Translations under genes and position numbers: made by a program | From: an uncultured Pelagibacteraceae bacterium | GTDB taxonomy: Bacteria; Pseudomonadota; Alphaproteobacteria; Pelagibacterales; Pelagibacteraceae | Assembly (NCBI GenBank): GCA_902594705.1 | Contig: CACJNI010000001.1 | Coordinates: forward strand, 186,001 to 250,000 | Direction: 5' to 3' | Length of the DNA: 64,000 bases | In this document: in pieces, positions 20,303-28,684 of the stretch | How positions within the stretch are numbered: the stretch's first letter is position 1 | How the letters are laid out: each line of letters starts with the position of its first letter | The notes under the pieces: generated by a model | The model's database searches: none | Told to the model about the DNA's origin: nothing | What the model saw: only the letters and a program-made list of their open reading frames with translations

Positions 20303-20837
20303 AAAACATATAAGTTTTATAATTATATTTTTATTTGTAAGTACAAATAATGTGTATTCAGACAATTTAAATATATTGTTTAAAGAATTGTTTAACGCAA
20401 AAAATTTACAACAAGCAGAAAAGCTAGAGGATCAAATTTGGAATAAATGGACAAGACACCCAAACAATGATTATCTGACGAACAAATTAGAGAATGGAAC
20501 TTACTCCATGTATCATCAGCAGTATAGAATGGCATTAAAACTATTTACAGATGTGATTAATGAGGACCCAAAATGGGCGGAGGGTTGGAATAAGAGAGCA
20601 ACATTACTATTTATATTAGGGGATTATGAGAAATCGTTAGATGATATTGAAAAAGTTTTAAATCTAGAGCCAAGACATTTTGGAGCATTATCAGGACGAG
20701 CGCAAATATACTTGAGCTTAAAGGAATATGAAAAAGCAGTTGATGACTTGAGAAAAGCAAAATCTATTTATCCATTAATCAAAAGTGGAGAAAATATAAA
20801 GTTAATAGAAAAAATTATCAAAGACCAACAAATTTAA
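20289..20837 (+). CDS. periplasmic TPR protein
   Basis: A 182-residue protein with an N-terminal signal peptide (about residues 1-25) and tetratricopeptide repeats; clear units are YRMALKLFTDVINEDPKWAEGWNKR, YEKSLDDIEKVLNLEPRHFGALSGR and YEKAVDDLRKAKSIYP read in part, giving at least three helical pairs. It overlaps the regulator by 14 nt and is translationally linked to it. TPR domains mediate protein contacts; partner unknown. It overlaps the following coiled-coil gene on the opposite strand by 4 nt. Confidence 0.75.
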   Translation: MSVIKKHISFIIIFLFVSTNNVYSDNLNILFKELFNAKNLQQAEKLEDQIWNKWTRHPNNDYLTNKLENGTYSMYHQQYRMALKLFTDVINEDPKWAEGWNKRATLLFILGDYEKSLDDIEKVLNLEPRHFGALSGRAQIYLSLKEYEKAVDDLRKAKSIYPLIKSGENIKLIEKIIKDQQI

Positions 20838-22012
20838 TTGTTCTTAGATCTTTTTTTTGCAATCAGTTGGGTTAATGAATCTACCATTAAATCTGAGGCT
20901 TTAAAAATTTCACTTGGTTTAAATTCATGTGAAATATTTTTTTCTTCATTTGTTTTATCTTCAATGACTATGCCTTCATCTGGAGAATTATTTTTAATAT
21001 AAATTAGTATTAACCACTCATCATCAATTGTCTCATCCCATTTTATAAATATCTCTCCAGTTTCGAATCTTCTGTCTATGCATCTCAAAATAGACATATG
21101 TTTAGTTATATATCTTTTATTAAGTTGAAAAACTAAACTATTCGCACTTCTGTAAAAGCTTTCAAGTGCAAACTCAATTTTTTGCCTAGCTAAAGTATAC
21201 TCTCTTTCTCTTTGAAGTAATTTTGCTCTATCGTCTCCTTCTTGTGTTTCTACGCCTAACGCTTCAACTCGTTCTCTTATTTTCTGATCTCTTATTTGTT
21301 GATATTTTAATTTTAGTTTTTCGATACGCTCTTGTAATCCTGCATAATCCTCTCTCTTTTCTCTTAACGCTAATTTTTCTAGTTGTTCTAATTCTTTTAC
21401 CTCTCTTACTCTAAACTTTTCTATTTGCTTTTCTAATTTTAATTCTTGTAGAAATTTCTTTTGTCTCTCCGCCTGCTCTTTTCTTAGTATAGCCTGTTCT
21501 TTTCTTAAAAATAATTTTATATCTTTTGCTCTTTCTCTTTCTAATTTTTGTTCTTGTTTTAACTGGATTTCTTTTTCTTTTAAAAAAGCTAACTCATCTG
21601 CTTTCTTCTGTTTTTCAGTTTCGATTTTTTCCTTTTCTGCTTGCTCAATTTTCTCAAGTTTAATTTGCCTTTTTTCCTCAGCTCTTATTTCTTTAAAACG
21701 AATTAATCTAAATTCTATACTTTGAAAAAATTTTTGTATTAATTTATCAATTGCTAATAAATTAAAACTAAATTTGAAAGAAAACTTATTTTTTAAATCT
21801 TCCTCAAGTCTGACTGTTCTTGAAATAATACCCTTTTCAGTACTTGTCTTTAACTTAACTTTTTTTATTTTTTTTCTTCGATTTAATCTTTTTGTTATTT
21901 TTTTTTTTAATTTTGGTCTTTTTTTCTTTATTTTTGACTTGGATTTATTTTTTGATTTTTTAACCTTTGTTTTTAAATTTTTTTTTTTAGGTTTTTTTTT
22001 CTTTTTTTTCAT
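20834..22012 (-). CDS. lysine-rich coiled-coil protein of unknown function
   Basis: A 392-residue protein I cannot place in a family. Residues 1-60 are almost only Lys/Arg with a few Ser/Thr (histone-H1-like tail). Residues about 100-260 are a long, strongly charged heptad-like region (Glu/Lys/Gln/Arg), predicted coiled coil. Residues about 270-392 form a globular C-terminal part with DRRFETGEIFIKWDETIDDEWLILIYIKNN-type strands. No signal peptide. Likely binds nucleic acid or ribosome-associated structures through the basic tail, as an inference. It follows cfa by 29 nt and could be co-transcribed with it. Confidence 0.7.
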   Translation of the reverse strand: MKKKKKKPKKKNLKTKVKKSKNKSKSKIKKKRPKLKKKITKRLNRRKKIKKVKLKTSTEKGIISRTVRLEEDLKNKFSFKFSFNLLAIDKLIQKFFQSIEFRLIRFKEIRAEEKRQIKLEKIEQAEKEKIETEKQKKADELAFLKEKEIQLKQEQKLERERAKDIKLFLRKEQAILRKEQAERQKKFLQELKLEKQIEKFRVREVKELEQLEKLALREKREDYAGLQERIEKLKLKYQQIRDQKIRERVEALGVETQEGDDRAKLLQREREYTLARQKIEFALESFYRSANSLVFQLNKRYITKHMSILRCIDRRFETGEIFIKWDETIDDEWLILIYIKNNSPDEGIVIEDKTNEEKNISHEFKPSEIFKASDLMVDSLTQLIAKKRSKNN

Positions 22013-22041
22013 TTAAGAAATACAGCTTTATCAGCTAATTT

Positions 22042-23229
22042 TTAATAAATATAGTCTCTAGTATTAGGAACAGATCTAATATCTTTAGTTAGCTGAAGTT
22101 GAAATACAACTTGATCTCCCCATTTAAAAGCCATTTCACAACTTGTAAGATAAAATTCCCACATCCTTAAAAATTTTTCATCAAACATTTCTAAAACTTG
22201 ATCTTTTTTTGATAGAAATCTTTCTTTCCAGTTTCTTAAAGTGTGAGCATAGTGCATCCTTAAAATCTCTATATCTGTAGCTATAAGTCCAGAATTCTCT
22301 ATTGGCCTCGCTATTTCGCTTAAACTAGGGGTATATCCACCAGGAAATATATATTTTGTTATCCAGGGCTGTGGGTCTCTAGGTGGTAGATTTGATCCAA
22401 TTGTGTGTATCAAAGCTACTCCATCCTTTTTTAACATTTGAGACACTCTATTAAAATAGGTTTCATAGAATTTTTTTCCAACATGTTCAAACATTCCAAC
22501 ACTAACTATCCTATCAAATTTTTCATTCAATTGTCTGTAATCTATTAATTTAAATTCAACTTGATTATCTAAATTTAATTCTTTGGCTTTTTCTTGGCTA
22601 TATTTTAATTGATTTTCTGAAAGTGTAATTCCGGTAACTGAAGCTTTTGTTTTTTTTGCAATGTCGATTGCAAGTGTTCCCCAACCAGATCCAATATCTA
22701 AAACTTTTTGGTTAGGTTGTATATGAAGTTTTTTAATTATGTGATCAATTTTATTTTCTTGAGCAGTTTCCAAGCTATCATTCTCATTTTTGAAGTATGC
22801 ACATGAATATTGTCTTTTTTTATCAAGAAACAAATCATATAATTTTTCTGAAATATCATAATGGTGTGCAACATTTTGTTTAGATTTAACAATTTTATTA
22901 AAACTTGTTAAATATTTTAAAGTTCCCTTTATTTTATTTAATGTCTTTCCATATATATTAATATCTGCTCTTCCAATATTTTTAAAAGCTATATCAAGAA
23001 ATTCCGTCAAGGTTCCATTTTTTAATCTTAAAGAGCCATTGGTATATGCTTCACCAAAATATAAATCAGGATGGAAAAGTAATTTTTTATGCAAACTTTT
23101 GTCTAACAATTGTAATTCTATAGGAATTTCTTTCAAAGGCTTTCCTATAACATATCTGTTAGAATTATAATCTATTAAGATAAAGCCATCTTCTTTGAAT
23201 AAATCATTTAAAAAATTTATAAGTTTCAT
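22042..23229 (-). CDS. cfa: cyclopropane-fatty-acyl-phospholipid synthase family protein
   Basis: A 395-residue SAM-dependent enzyme that adds a methylene to unsaturated acyl chains of phospholipids. The SAM motif VLDIGSGWGTLAIDIAKK is near residue 165, and SVGMFEHVG and VALIHTIGSN are characteristic of the family. Its start overlaps the end of the preceding DapA-family gene by 1 nt. Length fits Cfa. It could alternatively be a related lipid methyltransferase, since substrate cannot be told from sequence. Confidence 0.9.
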   Translation of the reverse strand: MKLINFLNDLFKEDGFILIDYNSNRYVIGKPLKEIPIELQLLDKSLHKKLLFHPDLYFGEAYTNGSLRLKNGTLTEFLDIAFKNIGRADINIYGKTLNKIKGTLKYLTSFNKIVKSKQNVAHHYDISEKLYDLFLDKKRQYSCAYFKNENDSLETAQENKIDHIIKKLHIQPNQKVLDIGSGWGTLAIDIAKKTKASVTGITLSENQLKYSQEKAKELNLDNQVEFKLIDYRQLNEKFDRIVSVGMFEHVGKKFYETYFNRVSQMLKKDGVALIHTIGSNLPPRDPQPWITKYIFPGGYTPSLSEIARPIENSGLIATDIEILRMHYAHTLRNWKERFLSKKDQVLEMFDEKFLRMWEFYLTSCEMAFKWGDQVVFQLQLTKDIRSVPNTRDYIY

Positions 23230-24107
23230 TATGCTGCTTTTAAGTGCTTAAAGTCAAAATCAAGCTTTTGAAGTTCATCAAAAAATATTTTTTTTTCGTT
23301 TTCATTTAATAACTTTAATGGTGGAATTAAATTCTGGTAGTCCTGATCAATTTGCGCCATAAAAGTATGTAATCCAGAGATTAAATTAAATTTATCGAAA
23401 ATGCTTCTTACTAAACACAACTTTTCGTTTGAAGATTGATCTGATCCATTTTGAAATTTATCGTAAACATCTCTTGCTAAAACTGAAGTAACATTTGTTG
23501 TTGCTGTAATTATTCCAGAGCAACCTAGTTCAAGTCCTTTCAATAATTTTGACTCTGAACCTGGCATTACTGAAAAATTATCTATTTTCAAATTTTCATA
23601 CAAATTATAAGAACTGTCTTTTACTCCAACTATTTGACTTGGAAATTTTTTTACTAGCTCTTCAACACAATCAATACTAAATTTATATCCTGAGAGTTTT
23701 TCGAAATTATATAAAATTATTTTACATTCATTAATTTCATCTATTATTCTTGAGTAAAAATTAATCACATCGTGATCGCTATACTTATAATAGGCAGGGG
23801 GCATAATTAGAAATTTATTAAACCCATTTGATTTGGCTATTTTTATCAAATTAATATTATCAACTAGCGAATTAAGACCGGTTCCAATTATAAATTTGTC
23901 TCTATAATTACTTTTTGGTAACAAATTGATTAATTGAATTTTTTCCGAAAGAGATATGAGTTGTGATTGTCCAGTACTTCCAAAAAAAACTACTCCATGG
24001 CAACCTTTGTCGATTAGATTTTCAGCATATTTAATAGTTTTTTCACTATTTAACGCCAGATTTTTATCTAATACTGACAATGTAGCTGCATATATTCCAT
24101 TAATCAT
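23229..24107 (-). CDS. DapA/NanA-family aldolase-lyase
   Basis: A 292-residue TIM-barrel class I aldolase of the dihydrodipicolinate synthase / N-acetylneuraminate lyase family. FFGSTGQ corresponds to the substrate-binding loop, the Tyr in ILYNFEKLSGYKF to the catalytic Tyr, and the Schiff-base Lys is in VGVKDSS. It is overlapping with cfa rather than lysine-biosynthesis genes, and has Ser-Thr-Gly-Gln in the loop (FGSTGQ) rather than the GTTGE usual for DapA. It may therefore act on another 2-oxo acid; whether it is true DapA is uncertain. Confidence 0.82.
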   Translation of the reverse strand: MINGIYAATLSVLDKNLALNSEKTIKYAENLIDKGCHGVVFFGSTGQSQLISLSEKIQLINLLPKSNYRDKFIIGTGLNSLVDNINLIKIAKSNGFNKFLIMPPAYYKYSDHDVINFYSRIIDEINECKIILYNFEKLSGYKFSIDCVEELVKKFPSQIVGVKDSSYNLYENLKIDNFSVMPGSESKLLKGLELGCSGIITATTNVTSVLARDVYDKFQNGSDQSSNEKLCLVRSIFDKFNLISGLHTFMAQIDQDYQNLIPPLKLLNENEKKIFFDELQKLDFDFKHLKAA

Positions 24108-24180
24108 AACTTAATTATATGACTATAATTATAGAATAGATTTAAGAAAAAAATAATAAAAAAATATATTCTAAATACTT

Positions 24181-25116
24181 ATGAAAGTTTGTGTTTATCT
24201 TAGCTATATAGGTCTTGGGGCAAATTTGTTACATCTAAGTTATGTGCATCAGTTATCTGAAAAGTTTGGACCTGTAACAGTTTTTACATTATGCAATAAT
24301 TTGTCGGATGCATTAGAGGATGATCCTAAAATTAAAGAAGTCATAGTAATAGATAAAAAATATAATAAATTTAAAAATATATTTAGTTTTTCATCGGAAT
24401 TAAAAAAATACAATTTTGATAAAATATTTATTTATTATCCAAGTCCTAGAATATTCATCGCGTGTAAGTTGGCTGGAATAAAAGATATTTATCACTATCC
24501 TTTATTTAAAAAGAAAAATCTTCATTTAATCAACGCAGCACAAAAGTTTACTGCGAGTGTATTAAACATAAAGAAATGTCAAACATACACAAAAATTCAC
24601 ATAAATGAAAATAAACTTAAAAGTATCTCAACTTATTTTGATAAATCAAAATTTAACATTGTAATAGGAGCTGGATCTTCAGGTCCAACAACAAAATGGG
24701 GCACTGATAATTACTCAAATCTAATAAATGAGTTAAATAAACTAAATAAATTTAATTTTTTTATTTTGTGTGGTCCTAATGAAAAATTAATTGCTCAAGA
24801 AATAATGGATAAAGTTGAAGGAGATAATATTACAGATCTTAGTAACAAAAATATCTCGGAAGTAATACCTTTTATAGCTTCTGCAGATATGTATGTGGGG
24901 AATGATTCATTTGGTTCACATATTTCATCACAATCTGGCAAACCAAGCCTTGTGATTTTATTGGACTCACCAAAAGCATATACGGATTATACTCCTAATC
25001 ATATTAGAATTATTCCTGAAGGATATAATGTTAATAATATTACACATGGAAGTGAAATTGATCCAAATTTAATTAAGGTCGAACAAGTGTACAAATCAAT
25101 ACTAAGTTATACTTAA
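24181..25116 (+). CDS. GT9-family glycosyltransferase (heptosyltransferase-like)
   Basis: A 311-residue protein with a GT-B two-domain layout. The N-terminal YIGLGANLLHLSYV resembles the first loop of ADP-heptose:LPS heptosyltransferases (WaaC/WaaF family), and the C-terminal half has VIGAGSSGPTTKWG, and YVGNDSFGSHISSQSGKPSLVIL, the typical sugar-nucleotide-binding segment. Cytoplasmic face of the inner membrane, lipid or LPS-core glycosylation is expected. It overlaps the convergent J-protein gene by 4 nt. Confidence 0.75.
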   Translation: MKVCVYLSYIGLGANLLHLSYVHQLSEKFGPVTVFTLCNNLSDALEDDPKIKEVIVIDKKYNKFKNIFSFSSELKKYNFDKIFIYYPSPRIFIACKLAGIKDIYHYPLFKKKNLHLINAAQKFTASVLNIKKCQTYTKIHINENKLKSISTYFDKSKFNIVIGAGSSGPTTKWGTDNYSNLINELNKLNKFNFFILCGPNEKLIAQEIMDKVEGDNITDLSNKNISEVIPFIASADMYVGNDSFGSHISSQSGKPSLVILLDSPKAYTDYTPNHIRIIPEGYNVNNITHGSEIDPNLIKVEQVYKSILSYT

Positions 25117-25622
25117 ACAACCGATTTTAAGACTGTGTCTTTGGCTTGGTTCACTAAAGTAGCAATATTATTTAATTCTGGACTTCTATCTGGATGAATT
25201 TTTTTCATAATTTTTTTATAAGAATTCATCACTTCATCTTTTGTATATTTTTTTTTGGGATCTAAATTTAAAATTCTATATGCTTCATCTAAACTCATAT
25301 TCTGAGATGACATATTTTGATTAAATTGATTAAAATTAAATCTGCCAGAATTTTTTAAAACTCTAAAAAGTCCCCATAATCTAAATAGCTGAAATAAAGA
25401 AATACCTGCTTTCGTTTTAATTAAAGGCAAAATAGCCAACATAAATGGTAAGGAAAATATATATCTTCCTGCATATGCCATTATTACCGCTAACAATATT
25501 GAAGAAATTATAATAAATGTTCTTACAAATTTTGATATTTTTTTTGTTGAGGTTTTGGCAAACCAATTGAGTAAAATATAAAGAATTATAAAGATTATTA
25601 GTATTGCAAAAAAAATATTCAT
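25113..25622 (-). CDS. membrane-anchored C-terminal J-domain protein
   Basis: A 169-residue protein. The first ~90 residues contain hydrophobic stretches (about 2-16, 33-48 and 55-68), the rest is a J-domain: YRILNLDPKKKYTKDEVMNSYKK and the HPD in KKIHPDRSPELNN. J at the C-terminus with membrane segments at the N-terminus recalls the DjlC/Pam18-type layout. It should recruit DnaK/HSP70 to the membrane. It is 17 nt from, and divergent to, the oligopeptidase gene. Confidence 0.82.
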   Translation of the reverse strand: MNIFFAILIIFIILYILLNWFAKTSTKKISKFVRTFIIISSILLAVIMAYAGRYIFSLPFMLAILPLIKTKAGISLFQLFRLWGLFRVLKNSGRFNFNQFNQNMSSQNMSLDEAYRILNLDPKKKYTKDEVMNSYKKIMKKIHPDRSPELNNIATLVNQAKDTVLKSVV

Positions 25623-25639
25623 AAATTAATTAAATTTAA

Positions 25640-27721
25640 ATGAAAATACCACAGCTTAAAAAAAAACCAGAATTAAAATCTTGTCACAACGTAACTTGGG
25701 AAGACGATTATAGTTGGATACATCAGGAAAATATACTTGAAGTATTGAAAGATAGTTCAAAATTATTGCCAGAGGTGAGAAAATATCTTGAAGATGAAAA
25801 TGATTATTTTAGTCATCAAATGTCAGATACAAAAGAAATTCAAAAAGTTTTATTCGATGAGATTAAAGGAAGAATTAAACTTGATGATGAGTCTCTTCCA
25901 TTCAAAGATGTAAGATATAGTTATTGGACAAAAACAACAACAAAAGGAAATTATTCTATAAAGTTAAGAAAAAAAATTGATTCTGATGAAATAGAAGAAA
26001 TTTGGAATGGTGATTTAGAAAAAGCAAAACTTAAAACAGAATATTTTGGGCTTGGAGACTTAGAAGTTAGCTATAATGATAAATTACTAGCTTATTCATT
26101 AGATTTAAAAGGATCTGAATATTACACCATACATATAAGAGATATTAAAAGTCGAGAGCAAGTTGGTGAAAAAATTGAAAATACAAGTGGTGGAATAACA
26201 TTTAGCTTAGATGACAAATATATTTTTTACTCTAAGCTTGATGACAATCACAGACCAAGAGAAATTTACAGGCATGAAATTGGAACTCCTACTAGTAAAG
26301 ATATTCTTATATTTAAAGAAGAAAGTGAAGCATTTACTGTAGGAATAGGTCTTAGCTCTGACGAAAATTATTTTTTTATTACGTCATCTGATCATAATAC
26401 GTCCGAACAGTATTATTTTAAAGCAGATGAAATAATTCCAAAACCAAAATTAATTGATAAAAGAAAAAGAGGGATAATATATTCTGTTAATTCATGGAAT
26501 GGTAATTTCTATAAACATACAAATGAAGATGCAGAAGATTTTAAGATCGAAAAGACAAATGATTTAGAAAAAAAGGAGTGGGAAACATTTATACCTGCAC
26601 GAGAAGAGGTTTTAATTGGAGGATTAATTTTTTTAAATGATTGGATTATAAGATCTGAAACTTCTAATGCATTATCAAAATTAATATTAAGAAATCCAAA
26701 AAATGATGAAGAAGAAGAAATATTTTTTTCAGATGAAAAAGTTATTGTTCCTGGTGTGTCGTTAACCCAAAGAGATAGAAATACTGATACCGTTTATTTA
26801 TCATATTCATCACCAAAAACTCCTGGAAGGACTTACCTATACAATCTTAAAACAAAAGAGAAAAAATTAGTTAAAGAACAAGAGATTCCTAGTGGCCATA
26901 ATTCTGATGACTACATAGTTGAAAGATTAGAGTGTACCTCTCATGACGGAAGAATGGTTCCTATAACTATAACAAGACATAAAAAAACTAAATTAGATGG
27001 ATCTGCAAAATTATTATTATATGGGTATGGATCTTATGGTAGTTCTATGTCACCAAGTTTTTCTTCAACCAGAATAAGTTTAATAGAGCGAGATATTATA
27101 TGGGTAACTTCTCATATTAGAGGCGGTATGGAAAAAGGAATGAAATGGTGGAAAGAAGGAAAGTTATTAAACAAGAAAAATACTTTTGAAGATTACATTG
27201 CTTCTGCAAAATTTTTAATTGAAAAAAAGTTTACGTCTAAAGGTAATATTATTGGAATGGGTGGATCTGCTGGAGGTCTTTTAATGGGAGCCGTTGTTAA
27301 CAAAGCGCCTGAATTATTTTTGGGTATTGTTATGGCTGTTCCTTTCGTTGACTCGTTGACCACGAACTTAGACCATTCGTTACCATTAACAGTCGGCGAA
27401 TTTGATGAATTTGGAAATGCTAAAGATATAAAAGAACACTTTGATTACATATTTTCATATGCACCTTATAACAATATTAAAAAGATGGATTACCCAAACA
27501 TTTTGATAACAACAAGTTTAAGTGATAACAGGGTATTATTTGATGAGCCAGCAAAATTTACTGCAAAATTAAGGGATTACAAAACGGATAACAATTTACT
27601 TTTATTAAAAACAGAAATGAATGCAGGTCATGGAGGAAAATCTGGGAGAGATGGAGCAATTGAGGAGATTGCAGTTGACTACGCGTTCGCTTTGAAAATA
27701 GCTGGAAAACTAAACACTTGA
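25640..27721 (+). CDS. ptrB: S9A oligopeptidase B / prolyl oligopeptidase family
   Basis: A 693-residue serine peptidase, with an N-terminal seven-bladed beta-propeller (residues about 70-400) and a C-terminal alpha/beta-hydrolase domain. Catalytic Ser is in GMGGSAGGLLMG near residue 545, Asp in TSLSDNRV near residue 630, and His in MNAGHGGKSGR near residue 665. Length and GGSAGG fit oligopeptidase B, which cleaves after basic residues in short peptides. No signal peptide; cytosolic. Confidence 0.92.
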   Translation: MKIPQLKKKPELKSCHNVTWEDDYSWIHQENILEVLKDSSKLLPEVRKYLEDENDYFSHQMSDTKEIQKVLFDEIKGRIKLDDESLPFKDVRYSYWTKTTTKGNYSIKLRKKIDSDEIEEIWNGDLEKAKLKTEYFGLGDLEVSYNDKLLAYSLDLKGSEYYTIHIRDIKSREQVGEKIENTSGGITFSLDDKYIFYSKLDDNHRPREIYRHEIGTPTSKDILIFKEESEAFTVGIGLSSDENYFFITSSDHNTSEQYYFKADEIIPKPKLIDKRKRGIIYSVNSWNGNFYKHTNEDAEDFKIEKTNDLEKKEWETFIPAREEVLIGGLIFLNDWIIRSETSNALSKLILRNPKNDEEEEIFFSDEKVIVPGVSLTQRDRNTDTVYLSYSSPKTPGRTYLYNLKTKEKKLVKEQEIPSGHNSDDYIVERLECTSHDGRMVPITITRHKKTKLDGSAKLLLYGYGSYGSSMSPSFSSTRISLIERDIIWVTSHIRGGMEKGMKWWKEGKLLNKKNTFEDYIASAKFLIEKKFTSKGNIIGMGGSAGGLLMGAVVNKAPELFLGIVMAVPFVDSLTTNLDHSLPLTVGEFDEFGNAKDIKEHFDYIFSYAPYNNIKKMDYPNILITTSLSDNRVLFDEPAKFTAKLRDYKTDNNLLLLKTEMNAGHGGKSGRDGAIEEIAVDYAFALKIAGKLNT

Positions 27722-27722
27722 T

Positions 27723-27748
27723 CTTGAAATATCAAAATTAATTACCAT
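27723..27748 (+). promoter_or_regulatory. candidate heat-shock (RpoH) promoter of hsp20
   Basis: CTTGAA at 27723-27728 and TACCAT at 27743-27748 with 14 nt between, a good match to RpoH-type promoters. Predicted start near 27757, which gives a leader of about 58 nt that begins at the first hairpin of the ROSE-like element. The groESL promoter shows the same layout. Confidence 0.6.
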
Positions 27749-27759
27749 ATAAACATTGT

Positions 27760-27809
27760 TAGTCGCCTAATGGGGCTAGCAATAAATAAACTTGCTTCAT
27801 TAAAGGAGG
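27760..27809 (+). ncRNA. candidate ROSE-like RNA thermometer in the hsp20 leader
   Basis: Hairpin 1 (27760-27778) pairs TAGTC and CC with GG and GGCTA around the loop TAAT, with one bulged G at 27765. Hairpin 2 pairs CTTGCTT (27791-27797) with AAGGAGG (27803-27809), the ribosome binding site, with one G-G mismatch in the stem and a 5-nt loop. The TTGCT sequence opposite the Shine-Dalgarno is the hallmark of ROSE thermometers, which control Hsp20 genes in alphaproteobacteria. Folding was done by eye. Confidence 0.55.
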
Positions 27810-27814
27810 ATAAT

Positions 27815-28261
27815 ATGACAAGTAAGGATCTATCAATTTTCAACTCGCTTCGGCCTTTCTCAATTGGTTTTGACGATATGTTTGACCAATTCGAAAGTAT
27901 GTTGGGCAATGGTGGTTTAAGTATGCAATCAAACTACCCGCCTTACAACATAAGAAGAACTGGCAAAGATAACTACTCAATTGAGGTTGCTTTAGCTGGT
28001 TTTAGCAAAAAAGATGTTGAAGTAGAGTTTGAGGATAATCTATTAACTGTAAGAACTAAACAAGTTGATAGAAGTGAAAACAAAAACCAAGATGGAGAGA
28101 TAATCCACAAAGGTATATCGCAAAGACAATTTGCGAGATCATTTACAATTGCTGATGATGTAAAAGTGAATGGTGCAGAGTTAAAAGATGGTCTTTTAAC
28201 AATCGCATGTGAAAGGATTATCCCGGAACATAAAAAAAAGAAACTTATTGAAATTAAATAA
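27815..28261 (+). CDS. small heat-shock protein Hsp20/IbpA family
   Basis: A 148-residue alpha-crystallin-type holdase. The start ATG at 27815 follows AAAGGAGGATAAT; an upstream in-frame ATG at 27770 lies in the leader hairpin loop, lacks a ribosome binding site and would add 15 residues, so I reject it. The alpha-crystallin domain covers residues about 40-135, with YSIEVALAGFSKKDVEVEF, and ends with GLLTIACERIIPEHKKKK (the IxI-like element). It holds unfolding proteins for DnaK/ClpB. A heat-shock promoter and thermometer-like leader support stress induction. Confidence 0.96.
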   Translation: MTSKDLSIFNSLRPFSIGFDDMFDQFESMLGNGGLSMQSNYPPYNIRRTGKDNYSIEVALAGFSKKDVEVEFEDNLLTVRTKQVDRSENKNQDGEIIHKGISQRQFARSFTIADDVKVNGAELKDGLLTIACERIIPEHKKKKLIEIK

Positions 28262-28269
28262 GTACCTTG

Positions 28270-28292
28270 CTTGTGGGGCTAGTCCCCACAAG
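28270..28292. terminator. strong hairpin between convergent hsp20 and lipoprotein genes
   Basis: CTTGTGGGG (28270-28278) pairs perfectly with CCCCACAAG (28284-28292), loop CTAGT. It fits exactly between the two stop codons (1-9 nt from each). It lacks a T-run on either side, so it may not be a classic intrinsic terminator; it may instead block exonucleases at the 3' ends of both transcripts. Confidence 0.5.
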
Positions 28293-28293
28293 A

Positions 28294-28626
28294 CTAAATA
28301 CATCCACTAGAGCTAAATCCGATAATAACCCCTGATGCATTCACCTCAAATTTTCTTTCACAAGGAATTCCATATTTTTTTGTTTTGTAGATAAGCATTT
28401 CATTTCCAAGTTCATTGACAAAATCTTCTGAAGGTGAGCCTAATTCTAATCTCATCTCATTAACTTCTTTTCCAACGAATTGACCAAATTTTTCATTCTC
28501 TTTTTCAGCCACTTCATCAGATTTCTTTTTAATTGTTTGGCATCCAGTTAAAAAAATTATTGTTAATGTGATAAACAGAGCAATAAATTTTTTTGATAAA
28601 GTATTATTTTTAAAAGTAATAATCAT
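28294..28626 (-). CDS. small lipoprotein
   Basis: A 110-residue protein with a lipoprotein signal peptide (FIALFITLTIIFLTGC, acylated Cys near residue 29), then a charged alpha-helical linker (KKKSDEVAEKENEKFGQFVG), then a small beta-containing domain with VNEMRLELGSPSEDF, a pattern like SmpA/OmlA (BamE) folds, and two Cys near the end (IPCERKF and SSSGCI) that may form a disulfide. Role in outer-membrane envelope assembly is an inference. Convergent with hsp20. Confidence 0.65.
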   Translation of the reverse strand: MIITFKNNTLSKKFIALFITLTIIFLTGCQTIKKKSDEVAEKENEKFGQFVGKEVNEMRLELGSPSEDFVNELGNEMLIYKTKKYGIPCERKFEVNASGVIIGFSSSGCI

Positions 28627-28684
28627 TAATACATACCTAAAGTTGAATTATGTTAACAATTTGTTCAAAACTTTCATTAAATTG

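Noticed and set aside
21774-22016. 80-residue Phe-rich frame opposite the Lys-rich tail
   Set aside because: Poly-Lys codons read in reverse give Phe/Leu runs; this is a mirror of the AAA-rich segment, not a gene.
27770-27814. Upstream in-frame ATG extending Hsp20 by 15 residues
   Set aside because: It lies in the loop of the first leader hairpin, without Shine-Dalgarno, while ATG 27815 has an excellent AAAGGAGG.
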